64,000 nt of DNA from Epiperipatus broadwayi (lineage: Eukaryota; Onychophora; Udeonychophora; Euonychophora; Peripatidae): the NCBI GenBank assembly GCA_028023455.1, contig JAQFVV010000568.1, positions 62,001 through 126,000 on the forward strand, given 5' to 3'. A model generated the notes under the pieces. The model was given only the letters and a program-made list of their open reading frames with translations, had not been told where the DNA came from and ran no database searches. A program made the translations under genes and the position numbers. Numbering within the stretch: the first letter of the stretch is position 1; every line of letters starts with the position of its first letter. Positions 1 through 11,849 of this stretch are shown one piece after another.

Positions 1-227
1 ATCCCCTTTAGTAGTGTAGACATTTTTTATCAGGCTACAAAAGAGTTGGTCCAAATTTGATAACACTTACATGCTATTGTCTTGTAATTCATAGTATGAA
101 ATATAATATTCTTTGCTTGGCAGATGTGGTCCATTATTTTATAAAATTTATTCTCATCTTGCTGCTATATGTATTATACATATTTTAAGATGGAGCCACA
201 GTGTCATCAACACATCTTCTCTTACAG

Positions 228-436
228 AGTAGAGCAGTAGTGAAACCAGAGCCATGGCCAGGTTAGCACGTAAGTCCGCTGCCATTCCTGAACACAATGT
301 TCCTTTTCATGCAGCATGGCAATTGGTTACAGTGTACCAACATTTGTTGCAAGAACCCTGGAGTTATTCATCCATCAACAGAGTGACTTTTCCTATTGTC
401 ATTGACCTGTGCCATAGCACTTTGGTAAAATCTTAG
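228..436 (+). CDS. Possible terminal exon, unknown product
   Basis: I do not recognise this protein. A pyrimidine-rich stretch ending in TTCTCTTACAG (217-227) looks like a 3' splice site, and the open stretch from Met254 to the stop at 434-436 (60 residues) has a more even amino-acid mix than the surrounding AT-rich noise, with several Trp, Pro and His residues. In that frame a TAG lies at 230-232, so an exon in this frame would have to begin after it or start at Met254. An AATAAA at 562-567 could serve as a poly(A) signal. Alternatives are a decayed transposon piece or a chance ORF. No domain or motif is visible. Confidence 0.22.
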
Positions 437-1722
437 GCAGCCAACTCTTCCACCTTTATATAGCACTTCCAGCATTGATCTGAAATTTTCTCTTGAAAGC
501 CATGTTTGATCAATCATTACTTCAGCTGGTTTATGCACTCGTTAAATAATATTGTATTTTTAATAAATAATGAATTTTTAGACTGATGTAGGTTCAAGAT
601 AATTACTTATATAACAGACACAAATTTAATAGGATTTGGTGTAACCAGATTTATAGACATAATGTAGTGATTATTTATGTATTAGTTGTAAAGCAATTCA
701 TAAGATGGACACATGTTAAACCATCTATGCTTATTATAATTATTACTTATATTAAGCTATTTTGAATTCACTATAAAAAGAGAATGTGTTCTCCTATCGA
801 CCCAATGTTTGCATACATTTTAAGCTGAAATGCTGTAAAATATTGTCATTCCAATTATAAATGACATATATATGAATTGTAAATAAATGTATAATTAATT
901 TAGTGTATTTCATTCTCTGTCTCGTTATTGATCTAATTTAATCCAATTCTACTTATTATTTGTAGTCTATATATGTGAAAACTATGCATTAATAATCCTT
1001 TAAATTAGTGATATATTTTAAACAATTAAAAACCTTTCTTTTATTTATCAGAGTCTTACTGCTTCTCCCTGACCTATGTCAGCCGTGAATAAGGGAGTAT
1101 ACTATGTGTAGTTTCAAGGTGGTCATTCGTAGGGTCTTGAGTCTTAGAATACTGGCTTATGAGTTGTAGTGTGGTCAGACTTGGGAAGTCACAGCCCTAG
1201 TCTGGTTAGCTTCGGTCTCTTTTGCTTGGATTCTGAATTCTGTTACGTGAATGTGCAACCTTGACCATTACAATACAAAAGATTTATATGATAGTTATAA
1301 ATGTTTATATTGTTATTAGTTCTCCAAGAGTTTGTTTAGAATGAGGCGAGATCTGATTTGTTTGTTTAATCAGATCTAGGTCAGAGAAAATTTAGTGTAT
1401 GTTTAGGACATTTAAATATATGTCTATACATTAATCAGATATTTGAGTGTTTCTTTTATCTGTTATGTAGTTTACTAATCATTAGGATTTGAGTCAATTT
1501 GTAGGTAAGGTATTTTGAACAGTTTCCATGTATGTTTGTGTAGATACTTTGAGGAGAGCATTTTGTCTTTCTTTTGTAGTTTTGAAAGTGTTCCAAGTTG
1601 CTATGTAAATTTATTAAAAATTTATAAATATTCTTACAATTATTTAAAGTCATGCTTATTTGAATATAATTCAGATATAAAAATATAGTTGATAAAACTA
1701 CAAAATAATCAATTTATTAAAT
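437..1722. other. AT-rich intergenic DNA
   Basis: No gene is visible. The stretch at about 1050-1260 is clearly richer in G+C than its surroundings. It starts with AGAGTCTTACTGCTTCTCCC, a motif seen again at 60774 and, reversed, at 32711-32732, so it may be a fragment of a dispersed repeat or an LTR. The rest is low-complexity A/T DNA. Confidence 0.5.
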
Positions 1723-1732
1723 TATATACAGA

Positions 1733-3918
1733 ATTAGATTATAATTTGACTAACAGAAAATACATACTTCAAGATTGTAATGTTCTTAATAAATTTAGTA
1801 CAGAAAGTGATCATTGATTAATAAGATGTAAGATACATGTTAATGCAAAACTAGAGAGACAAAAATTATAAAGAAAAACAATATTTGTAGTTGATATTCC
1901 TAATCTTCAGAAACTTTCTAATGAACTTAAATTAGAACTTACAAATCGGTTTCAAGTATTAGTAGATTTTGAACATGATTCAAGTTTGAATGAAATTAAT
2001 AGAAAAATAACTGATACACTTTTAAAAACTGCAACAAAGACAGCTGGAAGAAAAAAGCAGCAATTTACCAATAAAATTTGTACAGAGACTAGAGATTTTA
2101 TGAAGAAAAGAAGGAATATGAAAATATACAACAATGATTCATTAAAAAAGAATGAATATCTAGAATTTTATAAAATGTTGTGGATAAGAGTTAAAAATGA
2201 TGATATAGGGAAGTATAATTGTGAACTAGCGAGGAAAGCAGTAGAAGTGAACAAAAGACTCAAGATTGTAAAACAACATTTAGGTATTGGTGAAAAATTT
2301 ATAAATGTAGTAAGAAAAAATGGCATTACTACTAAAAAGACAGCTGACATCAAGAAGTGTGTAGAAGACTTCTATCAAGAATTATATAGTAATAAAGAAC
2401 AAGTACCTTCTATATTTATTAAATCTTCTGAATTTCCCAGAATTTTGAATGAAGTGAGACATGCAATTAAATTTAAGAAGAAAGGAAAGGCTCTAGATAA
2501 TGATGGAATTAATTGATATATTAAAATAAGCAGGTGAAAAAATAAAATTTTTTTTTAGCAATATTATATACCAAATATCTAAATAATAAAGATGTACCAG
2601 ATGATTGAAAGAATGCAGTATTAATATTAATATTTTAAAAAAGTGATAAAGAAGATATTAGAAATTACAGACCTATCAGTCTTTTGTCAGTTTTAAACAA
2701 AATTTTTACTAATATAATTACAACTCCTCTACAAAGAACACTAGATTTCCACCAACCAAGAGAACAAGCTGGATTAAAAGTGGTTTTAGTACAGTAGATC
2801 ATATCTAGGTATTGAGAGAAGTTATAGAAATGGCAAATGAATATGAGTTGCCATTATGCTTAGAATTTGTAGATTATGAAAGGGCATTTGATTCTATAAA
2901 TATTTCTTCAGTGATTAATGCATTTGATCATCAAAATATAGATCCAGGATATTGTCATGTTTTAAAGAATATTTATGAAAATGCAACAGCAACAATTAGA
3001 TTACATAATGATAGTAGGAAAGTCAACATTGAGATGGGTGTTAAACAGGGTGACTCCATATGTCCAAAACATTTTACAGCAGTGCTGCAAAAAGTATATT
3101 GTGGATTAAAATGGGAAGCTAAAGGAATGAAAGTAATGGAGGTTATTTAAATCATTTAGATTTTGCAGATGATACAGTTGTTTTTGAAATAATGCTTCAG
3201 AGCTAAAGGAAATGTTGCACAAATTATGAGATGAAAGTAGACTAAAGATAAATGTTAAAAAAACTAAAGTAATGTTTAATAGATTTTCTTAAAATATGAA
3301 AAAAGATTGATTATGATGAGTTAGAAGCAGTTAAGAGTTACAAATACCTTGGTCAGATTATTAATACAGATGGAAACATAATGGAGGAAATTAATCATAC
3401 AATTAAACTTGGTTGTAGTGCTTTTGGTAGATATAACTTGATACTAAAAGAAAGTATGCCTATGTGTTTGAAAAAGAAGGTTTTTTAATAAATGTGTTTT
3501 GCCAGTTCTTATTTATGGATCTGAGACTTGGACACTTAATAGAAGAGCAATACAGAGACTCCAGACCACTAAAAGAAGTATGGAGAGATGCATATTGGGA
3601 GTAACAAGAAGAGATTAAAAATGCAATGTATGGGTAAAAGAACAAACAGATGGTATTGATATCATTAAAAAAATTAAAAGACTGAAGTGGAGATGGGCTG
3701 GACATATTGCTAGAAGAGATTATAATGATGGACAATTGAAAATTTTAAATAGGACTCCAGGAGATTGTAAAATACCCAGAAAGAGGCCACATGTGACATG
3801 GATGGATGAAATAAAAAAGTGTGCATGGGTAATGTGAAGAAGAGAAGCTAAAGATCAGAAAAGATGGATTGAACATGAACTGACCTTGATCTTGCAGTGG
3901 ATTGATAATGGTTGTTAA
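1733..3918 (+). pseudogene. RTE ORF2 relic: endonuclease C-terminus and reverse transcriptase
   Basis: A broken polyprotein whose intact form nicks target DNA and reverse-transcribes the element RNA there. The longest open pieces are 1986-2516 (linker and N-terminal RT part, with a GKALDNDGIN-like stretch) and 2812-3150 (RT palm, with FVDYERAFDSI, one catalytic Asp, and KQGDSICPK). The FADD-type motif follows in another frame at about 3160-3180 as FADDT. The C-terminal block with SETWTLNRRAIQRLQTTKRS and the GHIARRD region lies at about 3520-3720. At least four frame changes and several stops separate these pieces, so no protein can be made. The + strand order of domains matches copies B and C. 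Confidence 0.85.
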
Positions 3919-3936
3919 TTGATGATGATGATGATG
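1733..3936 (+). mobile_element. RTE-like LINE copy A, 5'-truncated and decayed
   Basis: The sequence aligns by eye with the better copy C from its position of about 24200 to the 3' end. The endonuclease N-terminal half is missing, so this is a 5' truncation. The 3' end reads GGTTGTTAATTGATGATGATGATGAT, a TGA/GAT microsatellite tail typical of RTE elements. ATACAGA occurs at 1726-1732 and again at 3937-3943 directly after the tail, which would suit a short target-site duplication. Frameshifts, stops and small deletions throughout show that this copy is older than copies B and C. Confidence 0.85.
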
Positions 3937-3943
3937 ATACAGA

Positions 3944-6900
3944 TAATAGACATAGTCTAACACTAATAAAAATATATTATTTAATTTTAAAAAATCTATA
4001 TTAAATAACATTTCTAGACAAAATGATAATAATTAAATTTAAATGAAAATGGATTAAAATTGTATATTATCTAAAATTCTATAATACATAAAAAATTATA
4101 TAGATATGCATATAAATACTGAATGATCAATTAATTAAATACAGGATAAATTCATAGATAATTATAAATAATTAGACAATGTAAAATACAAATAAAATTG
4201 TATAGCTTTGACCTTTGAAATATTATACAGTCATGGTGAAACAGTTGAAGCCAAGGACAAAAAAATATAACAATGCAATTAATAATTGAGATGATTTATC
4301 TGCTTTACACATTTATTGCATATGTATTTCATTATAAATGTTACAATAATGTTAAAGTTTTAAATAGAAAGTATTAAAGATCCACAAAGAAAAACAGTTT
4401 ATAACAGATATTACATTAAGCATAATCTAAATAGTTGTATGAATATCTCTAAAATTACCATATGTTTAGTTATAAACTGGTTAATTAAAAATGAATAAAA
4501 ATTATATGAGAGTATATATAAAGTTTTATGATATTGTAATTTAAGAAATAAAAGGGTAATATGAAATGATGGGAAATTTTCATCATACCCATAAAAAGTA
4601 CATATAGAAGGAATAAAAGAATGAACCTGAGAATCATTGGATCAGCATGGTCTAACAGTATAAATAGTTATAATAATATTAAGTTATAAAGTACCTCACA
4701 AACATTATACACAAAAATAAATCAAAATCTCATCATCAATCAGTAATCATTTCTTATGATGGATTTAAAAGTACTTTACAAACATGACAATTATCTAGTC
4801 CCTGCCCATAAGGAAAATATATAACACAATTATCTTGATGCATACTCTTAAGTGCTAATCTATCATAAAATAATAAAAACTAAAGCTATGACACTGATAC
4901 ATGCAGATCAAGTTTTCTGACCAACCATCAACTATGGTTTCTTGAAGAAGAAAATAAAATGCAGTAAATAAGTTTTAAAGATAATCTTCTTTGTGCCATC
5001 CAGGGAATTGTGTAGATGTGTAAATACAAAGCTGAACTATCACATCATGAAAATAACATTTATTATTCTTTAGAAATAACTCAAGATCACAAGACATTAG
5101 CAACTGTGAACAAAGAAATCATAAATATATAACAGCATTCTTTATTTTCAAGTGATTATTATGATAATTTATACATACCTGAAACACCCCACTGTATTGC
5201 AATCAATTCACATAAACTGGTAATTCATAGAGCCCATAGTTGGATGAAGAAAAACACTAAACACAGGAATATTTCTAACCATTAATTAATAAAGTAACTA
5301 ATAAATGAATTAAACAAAATTTTAAAAAATGGTATGGAAATTTGATAATTCAAACTAAATATATTTTTATCAAGAAATATAATTATATATAAGAATATGA
5401 TTAACAAACTGATTGTTATTCATTAGTTTATTTATTTTTTGCTATCATTAATTTTTTTTTCTGAATAACTAAGTTGTAAAACCACTTTCCATAATCAGAG
5501 ATAAGTAAATTTTCATTACTTTGTATAATTTTCGAAGACAAATCAAATCAATCAAAAAACATGCTTCCAAAGAAAATGATAAATTAATAAAATTATTCAT
5601 TATTATCAATTATTAATTCTATATAATTTTTATCTATAAATACAGATATAATGTGCACATAAAAATAATGTTTACCATGGTTTTATTTTTTATTTGAGTC
5701 TTTTTTTGCAGTTGTAATTTTAAGTTTTCTTGTTAGTATTTTCCCTAAAGTCCTCTCCATTATTACCTACATGTAGATTAACGTATATACTTTTAATCTA
5801 AACATTTTGGCTTACAACAATTTTATGTTTCACAGCTGAATTTACCTATTTTTAATACAATATTTTTAGGTTTAACAGGCTGAATTTATTTATTTTTGCA
5901 AAACAATATTTCTCAGATTAACACACAATGAATTTATCTTTTTCTTTAATTTGTTTATTTCCAAGATAAGCTAACACACAGAGAAAGAAATGATCATCAT
6001 ATTGAATGAAAATAAAGCTTTATAAAGCTAGTTGTACTCTGCTTCATCAACATTTTATTGTGAGCAAAATACATGGTGATATTTTATTATGATCATTTTT
6101 TAATTTAACCTTTTTACAAAATAATCTTCAAATGTATTTTAGAAAACATTTTTATACCTGATCTTCTGCTTCTGTTGTTTTTTACATCTGAATAATGTAC
6201 AGGTCAAAACATGTTGATTCATCTAACATGAGCTGGAAATCAAAAATGTACTTCAAACCCAGTCAAGCCTGAGATTTAGGTCAGGAACCAACCTGTATTG
6301 AAACCCACTCCCTAAGCCCCAGATCAAACACCTAATGGATAACACAACAATGATGGCACATGAGAATTCTTAAGTCTACCCCACTAGTATCCATATTATT
6401 AATTATAGGCTTTAATGATCTGCCTACCTTGTACATATTTGGTACTCCATGTATCGTAGTATCTTTTAAATCTACCTTCTTCAGTTTTTCTAAATCCTGC
6501 TTACCAATATCCCCTTTTATGTACATTTCTGTTATAATCTTAGTTATTTTTTATTTTTCTCTATTCTCTCATTGTTCTTAATCCTTCAAAACAAACCTCT
6601 CTTAATAATATTTCCATCTTTTTTCATACTCTTCTTTTATCATTATAACCATGCTAAACATGATATCCTTTAAAAACAGTACATCTTTATATTTGCAAAT
6701 CTATTTAAACTATCACAGGGAAAGATAAGAGTTTCTTTTTTGACCACCTATGACTAGACAAACATGACTTATAAATGTAAATCTATTATTATAAAGCACT
6801 GAAAAAACTGAAATTATTCTCTTGTGATAATTAAAATAGATTTGTAGAACTGAATATTTAATTATAATATCAGGCACACAATAAACACAAGCCATGATTT

Positions 6901-7379
6901 AAGCATGGTCTGGTAGAATTAGTATATAGCATGCACACAAACTTAAATGATTCACTTAGGTTTTTTAAATTTTTACCAGTGGGTGAGTATGAAGACATTT
7001 ATAATATTTAGGAAATAGTCCATTTTCAGAGATTGTCTTCAGTTTGAATAATTTCAAATTTTTCAGTACTGTATAATAATAGATTTATTTTCTTTAAACA
7101 TGTTTCTGTGCTCATTTGTTGATGGTAAAAGACACTTGCATATAAATATTTAAAGATTTATATCAATTTCAAGAGTTTGATGTATCGATGCAAATTATCA
7201 ATTTCTAGAGCCCATGTGGATCTCATGCATTCAAGAGTAGATTCCATTATGGCATTAGAAGATGAATTTTGAACAGTACTTGCATGGGACAAACCAAGAA
7301 TTTCTGGTAATTAGAAGTTACAATGTTTCAGTATTTGGAAATTCATATTTTTAATAACATTTGTAGTTTAAAAGTTATA
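3944..7379. other. AT-rich intergenic DNA
   Basis: No supportable gene. About 2.5 copies of a diverged 45-bp unit containing GCTGAATTTA lie at 5833-5960. The stretch at 6235-6360 is less AT-rich and could be a decayed dispersed repeat. The short ORFs here on either strand have low-complexity composition and no motif. Confidence 0.5.
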
Positions 7380-8640
7380 AACATTTAATATTTAGAATGT
7401 GGTCACCACCATTTTGAATTCTATCAATTTTACATTTATTGAATATGTGGATTTTCATTAATGTTTTTTCAATTTTTTCTTTTACTTTTTCTGCTTAAGT
7501 AGTCTAAATTCATATGCTTTATTTCATATAGGTATATCATTGTGATTGTCATGAGTAGATAGTTTAATAAACTAGTAAACTTAAATTTGATTTTTTAAAA
7601 TGTTGATATAAATTTAGATGATGAATATGAATTTAAGGTGATTGCATGCCTATTTCTGTCACATGATGCCATAAATATAACTATGAAAATATAAGTATTG
7701 CTTAAAATTAATTTCAAATATTTGCAAAATTGCATTTTACTTTTTTAAGCACATGATTACAATTTTTATAACCATGAAAATTGTTTCTTTATTACCAAAA
7801 ATGCTCAATAAACTAGAAAACTTAAATTTAAATTAGCAATCATTCTTTGCACCATTATTATTCTTTAACATTCATAATTTATGAGGTATAATCTTTTGAC
7901 ATATAGTATAATTCATATTTTAAATCTACAAATTTTATGTTTATTGAACATGTGAATTTATAATCTTTTTTCTATTTTTTCGTTTACTTATTCTGTTTAC
8001 GTACTGTAAATTCATATGTTTCATTGTGTATGGATATATCGTTTTGATTGTTATGTGTAGATGAAACTAGTAAACTTAAATTTGATTTTTTTAAAGGTTG
8101 ATGTAAGTTTAGATAATGAATCTGAATGTAAAATATTTGCATGTCTTTTTTAGTTACATGGTTCCATAAATATAACTGTATAAAAATGTAATTATTGTTT
8201 AAAATTGATTTTTTTATTGTCATGAGTAGATGATTAAATAAACTAGCAAAATTAAATTAGATTTTTTAAATTTGCGAATTGTATGTTTTAATTTTTAATC
8301 ACATGATTAGATTTCTTATAAGTTCAAAAGTTGGGTTGTTTTTTTATCGTTGATGAAAATGGCAATTTTGTAATATTGACAAAAAGCCTAATCAAACAAA
8401 GTTTTTATTTTTTAATTTTCAGTGAAAATTGTGAATTTTGTGTTTTAAAATTTTCATCTCGTGATTGTTTTTTATTTGTGATGAAAATGGCAATTTTGTA
8501 AATTGATGAAAAAGTTTGATCAAATGAAGTTTTTATTTTTTAATTTTCAATAAAAATTAAGAATCTTGTATTTTAATATTTTAATCACATGATTTGTTTA
8601 TTTTTATTTTTGATAAAAATTGGAAATTTTGTAACAGATA
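7380..8640. repeat. Diverged tandem repeats, units about 505 bp and 130 bp
   Basis: The block 7380-7720 recurs at 7880-8215 with substitutions and small indels; the shared landmarks are TAAATTCATATG and ATAAATATAACT. A third partial start lies at 8216-8275 (ATGAGTAGATGATTAAATAA). Downstream, a shorter unit of about 130 bp containing GATGAAAATGGCAATTTTGT begins near 8351, 8479 and 8611. The divergence suggests an old satellite-like array or an internally repeated element. Confidence 0.6.
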
Positions 8641-11600
8641 CTCAGATCACAACAATATATAGATTGATTGATGTGATGTAACACTTGGATGTGTTAGCCT
8701 ACATTTTGGGCTGTTCTTATAATTCAAAATGACTATGAGCACATAGTAAATCAGCATCTATTTTTAAAAAGATTAAATTTGTATGTAAAAGTATGGTTTT
8801 AATGTAATTACTTAAGAGGTATTTATTGGAAAGAAAAAAAATATTTGTCATTTGTCTAAAAAAAAAAATGTATAAGTTAAAAAAATAAAAAAGTTTTGGG
8901 AAGAAAACAATCAAGAAAGTGTAGCACATGGAAGCGGTACTTATATGTTCACATAAATGTTTGTTTCATTTCTTTGAATCCCCCGATTTTTTTTAAATTG
9001 TCACACACATACATAATTATCTTGTGTGCTATTATATATATTAAAATAAAAAATTGACTGAAAATTAACTTAAATAAAAATTCAAGTTAAAATAAATAAT
9101 TATGTAAAGTAAGTTAGAGAACAATAGGAAAGGGATTGTCTGCTAATAGAATTAATCCATTAACTAAGTAAAAATCAGTGCCTTAATTAATAATTAGTTA
9201 TAAGAATCAGCAATATAATTACGGTTCAATATGAGGATGCATCAAAAAAGTGCTAAATATAAAATAGACAAAAGAGGCAAGAAACAAAAATAAAATAGAG
9301 TAAGACAGGAAAATAAGTAAAGAAAAATTAATAAAAAAACCATTAACTAAGTAAATCAATTAATCAGAAGGGAGAGAAGAAATGAAGATGAAGATAAGAA
9401 GAGGGTGATGATGATGAAGAGAGAGATATAAATGATGAGGGAATGAAAATTATGAACTAATTAATAATAGATGAGAATAAACTAATCTATAAGAGATGGA
9501 AGAAGGAGATGGGTAAAATGAAATGAAATAGATGAAATGTTATTGAGGTGAAATGAGATAAGATGAAGGTAAACGAAGATAAATGATGATGAAGATGAAA
9601 TGATGGAGATAAATATATGGTGTGGAATGTATGAATAAACTGGTCTATAAAATATGCTTGGACTATTAGAGACTAATTGGAAAGAAAAGATGGAAAATAT
9701 TATACTATTAGAGACTCCTAACAACTTGACTCAGTGAGGTTACAATAAATTTAAGAAAGAGTGATGATCCAAAATTTACAATTGGATAAAGACTAAATCC
9801 AATACCAATGCAAATATAACTATTATGGCATAATTAATAATCTACCACTAAATAATATAAAAGATAATTTAAATCATCAGTTAATAGTTATTACAATCAG
9901 CCTACTATCAGATCATACACAATGGTTAACAAAAATTATACTTTGTTTGGATGGACTATCTCACTGAATTATAACTAACAAGGCAACAAGAGTAAACACT
10001 CTCAGGGATTTTAAGATTAAAACTCTTGTGCAAGATAAAAGTTAAGTTGCCTAAAGAATGATTGCTTGGATAAATAAACAAGTGAGTGATATCTTGGCTG
10101 ATCATAAAATAACTACCTTATTTTATGTTCAATTATAGCATAATAAAAAAATATTACTTTAAAAATTTGATGAGTTAATTTAAATTTAAACAATTTATGG
10201 CCTATTACCCAAGACATTACTTGAGCAAGGAAAAGAACAAGGCTACTTTTTATGCCTTTCCCCATACTCACAGGCAACCTACAAAGGACCTTAAATGCAG
10301 ATGGATTATAATTTTTTAAACATATAAGATGATGATAGATAATCTGCAGCTTTAAAAATAATAAATAATAAATACTCTTCTGAAGCACTAATATTCTTTA
10401 TCTCATTGCATAATCTTTAGTCTGAGAAGATATAATGATAACTTGAAAATCAACTTTTAAATAAGCATTCAATTAAGTATCTGATATAATGTAATTATCT
10501 GTTACTGGGATTCAATCTGAGAATCACTTAGATTAGCATGCCTTTATATAATTTAAACCAGTATAAAAGATATTTTATATACTTTATGATATTTTTATGA
10601 ACTTTAGAACTTAAGACAATAATATTTCATATAAAAGTAAAACAAACAGAAATGAAACTTTTAAAGTAATTATAATTTGGTTTATTAACAACAATAAAGA
10701 ATAAAAAATAATAATATTATAAACAAAAATAAAAAAATTACTGGGATAAACATTGCCAAGATAGTGCTGGTATCTTTTAAAAACATTTTGACTCACAAAC
10801 CTTGTTTTGACTTACAAAATTATAACAACCTATCTGGCTAAAGCTACTGAGTATTCCTCTTTAGCTTTTTTAAAACTGTTTATTTTAATAAACAAATAAA
10901 ATAAATACATACAAGAGCAAGCAGAGGCTATTTGATATTAAATTCTAATATCTTTTAATAATTAGAGATTCCAAATCTTTATACTTCAATTACAATGGTC
11001 TAAGTTTAGCAAGCAAAATTGTATTTTCATTGGCATATTTAATAATAATGTAGTGTCATTTAACAATCAGAATGGCACACTAATAGGTTTATATTTATTA
11101 CTTTAAGCTAAGCAAATGCTAAGCTGGACTAGCACATACAGCATATATTTTAAAAATTATCACTAACTACACAAACACTATTAATATTATAGATAGTTAC
11201 GCATTTAACTAAATGACTAGCTAACTTTAAACTAAACTAGATGCATGGGGCACTCGCTCATCAGATGTAATTTATATACATATTTCCAGAAATTCTGTCC
11301 ACATAAAATTATTACACTAAATGTTTTTTTAAAAATTAAAATTAAAATTTTAAAAGACTTACAAATCGAGTGGCAAAAACTCTGGATGAACATATTAAAC
11401 TTAATATGTTGCATTGCCACTTATAATCATATGCATAATTTACATACTTAAAAATAAATATAAAAAATTGTTTGTTGATTTGTGGATGATAAAACTATCA
11501 TAACAGCAAAATTCAGACATTGATATACCTATAAGCATTAAAAATAGCTAACTGTAACCTGAAGAAGCAAAGTTTCTCAAAGAAACATATCTTGTCATTA

Positions 11601-11723
11601 CATATCTAAAAAATGCAACATCACCAACTGTGGTGGAACTAGCATTAATACATCATGAGTGATAAACCAAAATAAATACATATATGCTCCATAGATAAAT
11701 AAGGTGGTTGCTTCCAAACTTAC
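8641..11723. other. AT-rich intergenic DNA with a purine-rich tract
   Basis: From about 9290 to 9640 the + strand is almost entirely A and G with occasional T (GAAGATGAAGATAAG and similar). It is a low-complexity purine-biased tract that gives spurious ORFs on the opposite strand. The rest shows no supportable gene. On the - strand near 10200-10300 there is a possible exon-like stretch (AG acceptor then an open frame of about 30 codons), but the evidence is too weak to annotate. Confidence 0.5.
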
Positions 11724-11849
11724 CTATCTTTGAGGCAGAAAATAGGATGCCTGGACCTTGTCTCCGTGCATCAGGAACAGAAAAGATGCACCAGGAAAGT
11801 ACAATCCTCTTCATGGGATCTAATACTTCAAAATATGTAATCACAATCA
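11724..11849 (-). CDS. Candidate internal exon, 126 nt, unknown product
   Basis: On the - strand a good 3' splice site (TTTGTATTTCTAG) precedes 126 nt of open reading frame, followed by a strong 5' splice site (ATAG then GTAAGTTTGG). The exon is phase-symmetric: two nucleotides, 41 codons, one nucleotide. Its composition is unlike the surrounding A/T noise, including SWCIFSVPDARRQGPG and FSASKI. I do not recognise the protein. A hydrophobic first half (residues about 1-25) could be part of a membrane protein. Neighbouring exons were not found, so the host gene would have very long introns. It could instead be a chance coincidence of splice motifs. Confidence 0.33.

Noticed and set aside
6235-6360. 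Possible SINE (GGGTTTCAATACAGG on -)
   Set aside because: Only one weak box-B-like motif and no second copy recognised in the window.
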